Part shown: positions 1-5,168 of the stretch, one piece after another | Position numbering within the stretch: position 1 is the first letter of the stretch | Layout of the letters: the number at the start of each line of letters is the position of its first letter | NCBI GenBank assembly: GCA_021850555.1 | Contig: JAJZLX010000498.1 | Coordinates: 1-5,168 of the forward strand | Source: Pseudomonadota bacterium | Lineage (GTDB): Bacteria; Pseudomonadota; Gammaproteobacteria; Steroidobacterales; Steroidobacteraceae | Direction: 5' to 3' | DNA: 5,168 nucleotides | Position numbers and translations under genes: made by a program | The notes under the pieces: generated by a model | Database searches by the model: none | Told to the model about the DNA's origin: nothing | Seen by the model: only the letters and a program-made list of their open reading frames with translations

Positions 1-319
1 TGTTGTAGAGGATCCAGAGCATGCCGGCGATCATGAGCACGAGCAGCGCCGCGGAGAACAGCAGCAGGGCGAGCTCCTCGCGCCGCTCGCGGCTGAAGTC
101 CACGTGCAGGAAGTAGCGCACGTGAACGAGGATCTGGGTGAGGCCGAGCACCCCGATCACCCACAGAAGCGGGACCCGGGCGAAGCGGCCCGAGCCTTCC
201 ATGGCGAAGGGGACGGCGCTCAAGAGCGCGGCGAACAGAAAGCCGCGCAGGTAGGCGTGCAACTCTCTGCGATAGCCGCCCACCGGGGCGGGGGCGGCAT
301 TGTGTGCCAAGGAGCTCAC
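1..319 (-). CDS. cyoD: cytochrome bo3 ubiquinol oxidase subunit IV (3' end cut by window edge)
   Basis: Small membrane subunit of the proton-pumping quinol oxidase; in the family it assists assembly and stability of the catalytic core. I translated the minus strand from a GTG at 319, which gives 106 residues before the window ends. E. coli CyoD has about 109, so only a few residues are missing. Three hydrophobic segments are visible (about residues 24-41, 48-68 and 84-105). The motif LHAYLRGF followed by VPF opens helix 1, and the family signature QILVHVRYFLHVD (62-74) closes helix 2. The GTG overlaps the cyoC stop as GTGA, and a strong GGGAGGG lies just upstream, so translational coupling to cyoC is likely. 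An ATG at 300 is in another frame and gives no CyoD-like protein. Identification is firm; the GTG start rests on the Shine-Dalgarno site and the overlap. Confidence 0.9.
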   Translation of the reverse strand, partial: MSSLAHNAAPAPVGGYRRELHAYLRGFLFAALLSAVPFAMEGSGRFARVPLLWVIGVLGLTQILVHVRYFLHVDFSRERREELALLLFSAALLVLMIAGMLWILYN

Positions 320-942
320 GCGCGCCCTCCCAGGTACACGATCGAGAAGATGCCGACCCAGATCAGATCGAGGAAGTGCCAGAACAGGGCGAGGCGGGCG
401 AGGCGCGAGCGCACCGCCTCGGTCAGGCCGCGGCGTGTGATCTGGATCAGCATGAGCGTGAGCCAGATCGAGCCGGCGAGCACGTGCAGGCCATGCAGGG
501 GGACCAGGCCGAAGAAAGCCGACAGAAACCCCGAGCGCTGCGGGACGGCGCCCTCGGCGAACATCCGGGCGAACTCGCGCACCTCCAGGCCCAGAAAGCT
601 CACCCCCAGGGCGAGCGTCAGCAGCAGCCAGAACATGACCGGCCTGCGCCCGCGCTCGTACTTGATGGCCAGTGAGGCCATCGCGAAGGTGAAGGTGCTG
701 CTCAGCAGCACCGCGGTCTCGAGCGCGGCCCCGGGAAGCTCGAAGAGCTGCCGGGGGGTCGGGCCGTGGGCGAAGGAGAGCGGCATGAGCATCGTCACGT
801 AGGTGGCGAACACCAGGGCGAAGATGACCAGATCGCTCATCATGAACAGCCAGAACCCCGAGAGGGCGTTGCCCGCCGGATCGTGCGCGGGAGGCGGCTC
901 TGAGGTGAAGGTGAACCCGTACGGGGGGGTCAGTGCGCTCAT
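316..942 (-). CDS. cyoC: cytochrome bo3 ubiquinol oxidase subunit III
   Basis: Subunit III of a heme-copper quinol oxidase in the inner membrane, which oxidises ubiquinol and reduces oxygen. The protein has 208 residues, against about 204 for E. coli CyoC. Five transmembrane helices are visible (about 29-51, 72-92, 101-121, 142-168, 184-205). Family signatures in order are GFWLFMMSD (29-37) followed by FATY (45-48), FELP (67-70) with Glu75, GLEVREF (118-124), RSGFLSAFFGLVPLHGLHV (136-154), RRGLT (170-174) and LFWHFLDLIW (186-195). I chose the ATG at 942 because GGAG precedes it by seven bases and it gives the family's usual length. The frame stays open to an ATG at 1014, but that would add 24 Arg-rich residues unlike the family. 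The gene is first in its transcription unit: a divergent reductase, not cyoB, lies upstream, which is unusual. The stop overlaps the cyoD start. Confidence 0.95.
   Translation of the reverse strand: MSALTPPYGFTFTSEPPPAHDPAGNALSGFWLFMMSDLVIFALVFATYVTMLMPLSFAHGPTPRQLFELPGAALETAVLLSSTFTFAMASLAIKYERGRRPVMFWLLLTLALGVSFLGLEVREFARMFAEGAVPQRSGFLSAFFGLVPLHGLHVLAGSIWLTLMLIQITRRGLTEAVRSRLARLALFWHFLDLIWVGIFSIVYLGGRA
325..331 (-). promoter_or_regulatory. ribosome binding site for cyoD
   Basis: On the minus strand this reads GGGAGGG, five bases before the GTG at 319 and inside the 3' end of cyoC. It decides the GTG start of cyoD, which has no in-frame ATG nearby. Confidence 0.7.
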
Positions 943-949
943 CGGGCCG

Positions 950-953
950 CTCC
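950..953 (-). promoter_or_regulatory. ribosome binding site for cyoC
   Basis: On the minus strand this is GGAG, seven bases before the ATG at 942. It supports that start over the in-frame ATG at 1014. Confidence 0.6.
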
Positions 954-1023
954 GAGCGCGGAGGCGGCGATGGCGGGGCTGGGCGGCTCGCGCGATACTC
1001 GATGGCCGACCCACCAGGTAAAC

Positions 1024-1027
1024 GGAG
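1024..1027 (+). promoter_or_regulatory. ribosome binding site for the aldo/keto reductase
   Basis: GGAG, seven bases before the ATG at 1035, supports that start over an in-frame ATG at 933, which would overlap cyoC and add 34 residues rich in Arg and Gly. Confidence 0.65.
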
Positions 1028-1034
1028 CGACACC

Positions 1035-1898
1035 ATGAAAGCAGACATTGCCGCCTCGGCGGCCGGTTCGATCGAGCTCGGCATGGATCTGCGCGTGAGC
1101 CGATTGGGCTTCGGCGCGATGCGCATCACGGGCCAAGGGGTGTGGGGCGATCCGCCCGATTTATCGGCGGCCGTCAAAGTACTCCAGCGCGCCGTCTCCC
1201 TGGGCGTGAATCTGATCGACACGGCGGATGCCTACGGTCCCGAGACCAGCGAGAATCTGCTTGCGCTCGCGCTATACCCGTATCCAAAGGGCCTGGTGAT
1301 CGCCACCAAGGGCGGGCTGGTGCGCCCGGGCCCGGGCGTATGGAACCACGACGCCCGTCCGCAACATCTGCGCCAGGCGTGCGAGGCGAGCCTGAAGCGC
1401 CTGAGGGTGGATTGCATCGACGTGTATCAGTTGCACGCCCCGGACCCGCAGGTGCCGATCGAGGACTCGATCGGGGAGCTGGTCCGGATGAAAGCCGGCG
1501 GCAAGATCCGGCACATCGGCGTGTCAAACGTCAGCCTGAGCGAGCTCAAGCGCTGCGAGCGGCTGACGCCCATCGTTTCGGTCCAGAACCGCTACAACCT
1601 GGAAGATCGGCAGTCCGAGGACATCATCGCCCACTGTCAGGACAAAGGGATCGCCTTCCTTCCCTGGGCCCCTCTCGGCTCCGGCCGGCACGCGGCGCAC
1701 TCCGGCGCGATGCGCGCGCTCACCGCGGTTGCACACCGTCACCGGATCTCGACCGGGCAGGCGGCGATCGCCTGGCTCCTGCACCGATCCCCGGTGATGC
1801 TGCCCATTCCCGGGACGGCCTCGCTCGAGCACCTCGAGCAGAACATCTCCGCCGCCGCGGTCCACCTGACACAGGAGGACATGCAAGACCTCGGTTGA
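1035..1898 (+). CDS. aldo/keto reductase, YdbC-like NADP(H)-dependent oxidoreductase
   Basis: Cytosolic TIM-barrel oxidoreductase of 287 residues, a normal length for the family. It should reduce a carbonyl group with NADPH. The catalytic tetrad is complete: Asp62 and Tyr67 in IDTADAYGPE (61-70), Lys92 in IATKGG (89-94), and His134 in YQLHAPDP (131-138). The motif HIGVSNV (160-166) and the C-terminal cofactor motif IPGTASLEHLEQN (258-270) are both present. From memory it follows E. coli YdbC along its length (RLGFGAM, LGVNLIDT, the ALYPY stretch, VQNRYN, AWLLHRSP, IPGT). YdbC has been reported as a pyridoxal reductase (PdxI), so a vitamin B6 role is possible, but the substrate cannot be read from sequence. 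The gene stands alone: divergent from cyoC and convergent with emrB. The protein stops one or two residues after the final helix, slightly shorter than YdbC; I see no sign of a frameshift. Confidence 0.9.
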   Translation: MKADIAASAAGSIELGMDLRVSRLGFGAMRITGQGVWGDPPDLSAAVKVLQRAVSLGVNLIDTADAYGPETSENLLALALYPYPKGLVIATKGGLVRPGPGVWNHDARPQHLRQACEASLKRLRVDCIDVYQLHAPDPQVPIEDSIGELVRMKAGGKIRHIGVSNVSLSELKRCERLTPIVSVQNRYNLEDRQSEDIIAHCQDKGIAFLPWAPLGSGRHAAHSGAMRALTAVAHRHRISTGQAAIAWLLHRSPVMLPIPGTASLEHLEQNISAAAVHLTQEDMQDLG

Positions 1899-1934
1899 TT
1901 CCCCAAGGGGCGCAGCCCGTCAGACAGACGCGGC

Positions 1935-1960
1935 GCGCGGCCCGGGCGCCCGGGCCGCGC
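1935..1960. terminator. perfect 26-bp GC palindrome between convergent genes, probable bidirectional terminator
   Basis: The arm GCGCGGCCCGGGC is followed directly by its exact reverse complement (axis between 1947 and 1948). The transcript from either strand could fold into a hairpin of about 11 pairs with a 4-base loop, made only of G and C. It sits 36 bases after the reductase stop and ends at the base next to the emrB stop codon (1961-1963), where a shared terminator is expected. No T-run follows on either side, so it is not a textbook Rho-independent terminator. It could instead protect the 3' end or be a protein site. Confidence 0.6.
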
Positions 1961-3496
1961 TCACTCCCCCATCACCACATGCGAGGCGCCGGCTCCGGCG
2001 CCTCGCTTGAAGATCATCAGCAGCGGAACCGCCGCGAGAGTCGTCAAAAGCAGCAGCTTGTAGTCATCGACGTAGGCGATGATCTGCGCCTGCTGCGTGA
2101 TCAGGGCATCGAGGGCGGCGCGACCGGCGGCGCTCATCGGATTCCACAGATGCGCGACCGGCGGGCTCTGCAGCGCCGCGCTGGCCGCGGTGATGTAATG
2201 CGACAGGTGCGCGTGATTGATCTGTGTGTTTCGGGTGATCAATGCGTTGACCACCGAGATGCCGACGCTCGAGCCGACGTTTCTTGACAGATTGAATATG
2301 CCCGCACCGCTCGTGCGGTCCTCGGGCGAGAGCGTCGACAGCGCCACGGCATTCAATGGAACGAACAGAAAGCCGAGCCCGACTCCCTGGATGACCGTGA
2401 CCAGGACGAGCTCCGCGGCCGGGACCGCAGGCGTCCAACCGGTCATGGCGTAAAACGACCAGGCCGTCACCCCCAGACCGATCGCGAGCAGCGCACGGGT
2501 ATCCAGGCGTCCTATCAAGCGCCCGACGAGAAACATGGCCGCCATCGTGCCCAGGCCGCGCGGCCCCATCACGAGCCCCGCGGTGAGAACCGGATAGCTC
2601 ATGAGGCCCTGAAGGTAGGGCGGCTGCAGGGCCATCGATGCGTAATAGGTGAGTCCCACGACGGCGATGAAGATCACGCCGGCCGTGAAGTTGCGATCGC
2701 GGAAGAGGCCAGGGAGCACGAAGGGACGCTTCGTCGTGAAGGTGTGAGCCAGGAAGAGATAGAAGGCCGAGCAGGCGAGCATTGCCGCGATGACGATCTC
2801 CCCGGACCCGAACCAGTCCTTGGTCTCGCCGCGGTCGAGGAGAATCTGCAGCGCGCCGATCGCCACGCTCAGGGTGGCGAACCCGAACCAATCGAGCTTT
2901 GCGCCGGCCGTCGCCTCGGGGTCGGGCAGGAAGGCCAGCATGCCGAGAAAGCACAGCGCCCCGACCGGCAGATTGACGTAAAAGACATACCGCCAGGTGT
3001 AGCTTTCGGTGAGCCAGCCCCCGAGCACCGGCCCGAGCACCGGCCCCACCATCACGCCCATGCCGAACAGCGCCATCGCGAAACCGTGCCGTTCCTTCGG
3101 ATAGATGCTCACCAGCACCGACTGCGAGAGCGGCACGAGCGCGGCGCCGAATGCGCCTTGCAGCATGCGAAACAGCACGATCTGAGTCAGCGTATCCGCG
3201 AGCCCGCACAGCATCGAGGCCGCGGTGAATCCGGCGATCGAGACGAGAAACACCCGCTTCAGTCCGAAGCGCGCGGTGAAGTAGCCCGCCGGCGGCGTCA
3301 TGATCGCCGCCACGGCGATGTAGGAGGTGAGCACCCAGCTGATCTGATCCCGGCTCGCCGCCAGGCTGCCCTGCATGTAAGGCAGCGCGACATTGGCGAT
3401 GGTGCTGTCGAGCGCCTGCATCAGTGTCGCGAGGATCACGCAAACCGTGATCGCCCCGCGGTTGCCGTCACGATCTGCCTTGAGCTCGGATTGCAC
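1961..3496 (-). CDS. emrB: DHA2-family MFS multidrug efflux transporter, EmrB type
   Basis: Inner-membrane proton/drug antiporter, the energy-coupling part of a tripartite pump. It has 511 residues, against about 512 for E. coli EmrB, with a hydrophobicity pattern consistent with 14 helices. Family motifs in order: D1, LDSTIANVALP (29-39); A, GYFTARFGLKR (71-81); B, LFRMLQGAFGA (108-118) with Arg110; C, the antiporter motif GMGVMVGPVLGPVLGG (145-160); the DHA2 hallmark WRYVFYVNLPVG (168-179); and GAGIFNLSRNVGSSVG (398-413). A long loop (about 420-472) before the last helix is usual for DHA2 members. The start is a GTG, with GAAGG seven bases upstream overlapping the emrA stop; the gap after emrA is only 10 bases, so the two are surely cotranscribed. 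The substrate is unknown; relatives export uncouplers, bile salts, fatty acids or antibiotics. Confidence 0.95.
   Translation of the reverse strand: MQSELKADRDGNRGAITVCVILATLMQALDSTIANVALPYMQGSLAASRDQISWVLTSYIAVAAIMTPPAGYFTARFGLKRVFLVSIAGFTAASMLCGLADTLTQIVLFRMLQGAFGAALVPLSQSVLVSIYPKERHGFAMALFGMGVMVGPVLGPVLGGWLTESYTWRYVFYVNLPVGALCFLGMLAFLPDPEATAGAKLDWFGFATLSVAIGALQILLDRGETKDWFGSGEIVIAAMLACSAFYLFLAHTFTTKRPFVLPGLFRDRNFTAGVIFIAVVGLTYYASMALQPPYLQGLMSYPVLTAGLVMGPRGLGTMAAMFLVGRLIGRLDTRALLAIGLGVTAWSFYAMTGWTPAVPAAELVLVTVIQGVGLGFLFVPLNAVALSTLSPEDRTSGAGIFNLSRNVGSSVGISVVNALITRNTQINHAHLSHYITAASAALQSPPVAHLWNPMSAAGRAALDALITQQAQIIAYVDDYKLLLLTTLAAVPLLMIFKRGAGAGASHVVMGE
3020..3043. repeat. 12-bp tandem duplication inside emrB motif C
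   Basis: CCCGAGCACCGG occurs twice without a gap (3020-3031 and 3032-3043). On the coding strand it encodes residues 152-159, PVLG twice, within the antiporter motif. Protein-level constraint on Gly and Pro spacing probably explains most of it, but the two copies are identical even at third codon positions. Confidence 0.8.
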
Positions 3497-3503
3497 GGGG
3501 GCG

Positions 3504-3508
3504 CCTTC
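3504..3508 (-). promoter_or_regulatory. ribosome binding site for emrB
   Basis: GAAGG on the minus strand, seven bases before the GTG at 3496. It overlaps the TGA of emrA (3509-3507), so ribosomes finishing emrA would be delivered to it. It supports the GTG start. Confidence 0.6.
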
Positions 3509-4697
3509 AGAAAAGGTCGGTCAGAAAGCGCGGCCAGCCGCGCCGGTGACCGGTAGCGACATGGACCTCCGCGCTCATGCCCGCGCTGAGCGGCGGCATA
3601 CGCTTGCCGCTGCGATCGAGGCGGATGCGAAGCTGCACCCGCTGCACGACTTTGACCCAGTTCCCGCTCGAGTCCTCGGCCGGCAGGAGCGAGAACTCCT
3701 GGGCCACCGCCGGGCTGATGCTCTGGACGATGCCGTGCCAGCGCAGACCCGGATAGGTGTCCACTCTCACGGTCACCGCCTGGCCGGGCCTCACGTAGGT
3801 GAGCTGCGTTTCCTTCGGCTTCGCCTCGACCCAGAGCCGATGGGTGTCGACGAGATAGAAGGCGGTGGCCGAGGCCGCCAGGTACTTGCCCGGCGCAATG
3901 GCGGGCACGTCAGTCACCACGCCGGGGAACGGGGCACGCACGACGGTGTGATCGAGCTCCCTCTGCGCCTCGGCCACCCGCGCCTGCGCCCGCAGGTACT
4001 GCGGCAGCCGGTCGATCGGCATGTCCGGATCGCCGTCGAGCCTCGCCAGCTCGATGCTCGCCTGTTCCTGCAGGGCTGCCAGCCGGTTCCGATCGGCCTT
4101 CAGCTGGTATCGCGCCCGATCATATTTGGCTCGTGACTCCACCCCGTTGGAAAGCAGACGAACCGCGCGCTCGTAATCGGAACGGTCCAGCGCGACCTGA
4201 GCCCGCTGCGCGGCGGCGTCGATGAGCATGCGGCGGTAGTCCCGCTCCATCGCCACCATATCGAGGCCGACCTGGGCCCGGTCGGCCTCCGCCCTGGCAA
4301 GCGCAATCTGGAATTGCAGAGGGCGGAGCCGATAAAGAACCTGACCTGCCGCAACCTGCTGATGGTCGTGCACCTCTACATCCGCGACGATCCCCGATAC
4401 GTCGGTGGAGATACCGACCTTCTGCGCATCCACGTACGCATCGTCGGTCGACATGACACTGCCGCCGTATACGTACCAGAGCACGGCGCCGATCAGCGCA
4501 ATCGGCAGCAGCAGGAACAACGCGCTGCGGATCCGCTGCTGGCGCGGGGACCGGGGCCCGAGTGACTCGTTGGCCGCGGGGGGCGTCTCGTCCGCGACGA
4601 TCGGCCCCTCCTTCGGCGCCTCGGGCCGCAGCCCAGGCGCCTCGGCCAGGCTCACTTCCTCGTGGGAAGAGGCGGATTGCTGCTGGGAAGGGCTCAT
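3507..4697 (-). CDS. emrA: EmrA-type periplasmic adaptor (membrane fusion protein, HlyD family)
   Basis: Adaptor that bridges EmrB and the outer-membrane channel. It has 396 residues, against about 390 in E. coli. A cytoplasmic tail of about 56 residues, rich in Gln, Glu and Pro, precedes one helix (about 57-77). Next comes a lipoyl half-domain opening with the EmrA signature TDDAYVDAQ (84-92) and reaching about 126. The alpha-hairpin follows (about 127-250), then the second lipoyl half, HTVVRAPFPGVVTDVPAIAPG (250-270). The beta-barrel (about 287-361) has the hallmarks WVEAKPKETQL (289-299), FSLLPAEDSSGNWVKVVQRV (335-354) and RIRLD (357-361). The N-terminal tail is longer, and the part after the barrel shorter, than I recall for E. 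coli EmrA. The start is an ATG with AAGGA six bases upstream, and it overlaps the stop of the preceding gene as ATGA. The first codon is secure. Confidence 0.95.
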   Translation of the reverse strand: MSPSQQQSASSHEEVSLAEAPGLRPEAPKEGPIVADETPPAANESLGPRSPRQQRIRSALFLLLPIALIGAVLWYVYGGSVMSTDDAYVDAQKVGISTDVSGIVADVEVHDHQQVAAGQVLYRLRPLQFQIALARAEADRAQVGLDMVAMERDYRRMLIDAAAQRAQVALDRSDYERAVRLLSNGVESRAKYDRARYQLKADRNRLAALQEQASIELARLDGDPDMPIDRLPQYLRAQARVAEAQRELDHTVVRAPFPGVVTDVPAIAPGKYLAASATAFYLVDTHRLWVEAKPKETQLTYVRPGQAVTVRVDTYPGLRWHGIVQSISPAVAQEFSLLPAEDSSGNWVKVVQRVQLRIRLDRSGKRMPPLSAGMSAEVHVATGHRRGWPRFLTDLF

Positions 4698-5168
4698 GGT
4701 CTTTCCTTGAGAGGGCCGCCGCCGAGGGCGAGGAACAACTGAGTCGTGTCGGAATACTGCTGCGCCTCGGCCCGCAGCACGCCAAGGTGCGCTCTCAAGC
4801 GCTGCCGCTGCGCCTCGAGAACCCGCAGTACCCCGGTATTGCCCGCACTGTAGCTTTCACGCGCGAGCGCGACGCTGCTGCGTGCGGCCTGCAGCGCGTT
4901 TGACTGCGCAGCGAGCATCTCTGCGTCGTGACGCAGCGCATCGAGGATGTCGGCAACCTGACCGAACGCCTGCAGGACCATCTCCTGGTACTGCGCGGCG
5001 CTTGCCCGCAGCTGATCGAGCGAGGCTCTGCGCTCGGCCCGCAGGGTGCCGCCGTCGAACAGCGGCGCCGTCAGCCCGGTAATCAGCGACCAGGCGGCGT
5101 TCGAGCGCTCGAACAGCGCCTCGCCCGCGAAGGACTGCCAGCCGCCGGATGCGCCGAGGGTGATGCGC
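4694..5168 (-). CDS. NodT-family outer-membrane efflux channel, C-terminal 157 residues (5' end beyond window)
   Basis: TolC-like outer-membrane factor that gives the EmrAB pump its exit. The frame is open from the window edge to a TGA at 4696-4694, giving 157 residues; whole family members have about 450-500, so roughly the last third is seen. Fragment landmarks: WSLITGLTAPLFDGGTLRAE (26-45), the conserved beta-to-helix passage of the second repeat; QYQEMVLQAFGQVADILDAL (59-78); the long heptad-like helix with ESYSAGNTGVLRVLEAQR (104-121); and the terminal ALGGGP (147-152), typical of the NodT branch. An internal ATG (4981) is not the start, because conserved sequence continues upstream. The N-terminal lipobox expected in this branch is out of view. 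The ATGA overlap with emrA indicates translational coupling, and the order channel, adaptor, transporter matches operons such as vceCAB. Confidence 0.92.
   Translation of the reverse strand, partial: RITLGASGGWQSFAGEALFERSNAAWSLITGLTAPLFDGGTLRAERRASLDQLRASAAQYQEMVLQAFGQVADILDALRHDAEMLAAQSNALQAARSSVALARESYSAGNTGVLRVLEAQRQRLRAHLGVLRAEAQQYSDTTQLFLALGGGPLKERP

Larger units (their letters stand above)
943..1034. promoter_or_regulatory. divergent intergenic region, probable promoters for cyoCD and the reductase
   Basis: This 92-base gap lies between two divergent start codons, so promoters for both directions should be here unless they reach into the genes. Candidates are weak. On the minus strand, TTTACC (1022-1017) and GAGTAT (1000-995) are 16 bases apart. 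On the plus strand, GATACT (994-999) could be a -10 hexamer but has no convincing -35. The two -10 candidates occupy the same few bases, so the two transcription units might compete for polymerase. I saw no clear operator palindrome or recognisable Fnr or ArcA site. Confidence 0.35.

Noticed and set aside
104..802. Open frame of 232 codons on the plus strand
   Set aside because: It is antisense to cyoD and cyoC, both of which match known families throughout.
939..1136. Minus-strand frame ending in a TGA that overlaps the cyoC ATG as ATGA, considered as a remnant of cyoB
   Set aside because: The encoded residues do not resemble the C-terminus of CyoB, and most of the frame is antisense to the conserved start of the reductase.
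1901..1910. CCCCAAGGGG as a small hairpin after the reductase stop
   Set aside because: Four-base arms with a two-base loop are too small to fold well and common at this base composition.
1142..2287. Open frame of 381 codons on the plus strand
   Set aside because: It overlaps the reductase in another frame, then runs through the palindrome and antisense to emrB. The product is Arg/Pro-rich without motifs.
2064..3443. Open frame of 459 codons on the minus strand inside emrB
   Set aside because: It lies in another frame of emrB and its product is a low-complexity Arg/Ala/Gly-rich string, the usual shadow in GC-rich coding DNA.
3393..4136. Open frame of 247 codons on the plus strand
   Set aside because: It runs antisense to emrB and emrA and encodes a low-complexity His/Arg/Ala-rich product.
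1..5168. Transfer RNA, CRISPR array, insertion sequence ends or other mobile element
   Set aside because: No such structure was seen by eye. Genes are intact, closely packed and of even composition.

Overview
The window is about two-thirds G+C, densely coding and recognisably proteobacterial. A bo3-type quinol oxidase and an EmrAB efflux system with a NodT-family outer-membrane partner suggest a gamma- or betaproteobacterium. I cannot name a genus from the sequence alone.

Layout from left to right: (1) positions 1-942, minus strand: the 3'-truncated cyoD and complete cyoC, subunits IV and III of a cytochrome bo3-type ubiquinol oxidase, joined by a 4-base GTGA stop/start overlap. (2) Positions 943-1034: a 92-base divergent intergenic region. 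(3) Positions 1035-1898, plus strand: a complete aldo/keto reductase resembling E. coli YdbC. (4) Positions 1899-1960: a short convergent gap holding a perfect 26-bp palindrome that ends on the base next to the emrB stop codon, probably a shared terminator. (5) Positions 1961-5168, minus strand: a tightly packed tripartite efflux operon, read leftwards as NodT-type outer-membrane factor (5' end cut off by the window edge), emrA, then emrB.

The efflux genes would form one machine. The 14-helix DHA2-family proton antiporter (EmrB) works with a periplasmic adaptor (EmrA) and an outer-membrane channel to export hydrophobic or amphiphilic compounds directly out of the cell. CyoC and CyoD are accessory subunits of a terminal oxidase whose catalytic subunits CyoA and CyoB are not in the window. 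Unlike the usual cyoABCDE order, nothing co-directional precedes cyoC here; the divergent reductase does. This is the most notable arrangement in an otherwise ordinary chromosomal stretch. I found no RNA genes, insertion sequences, CRISPR arrays or undescribed system.
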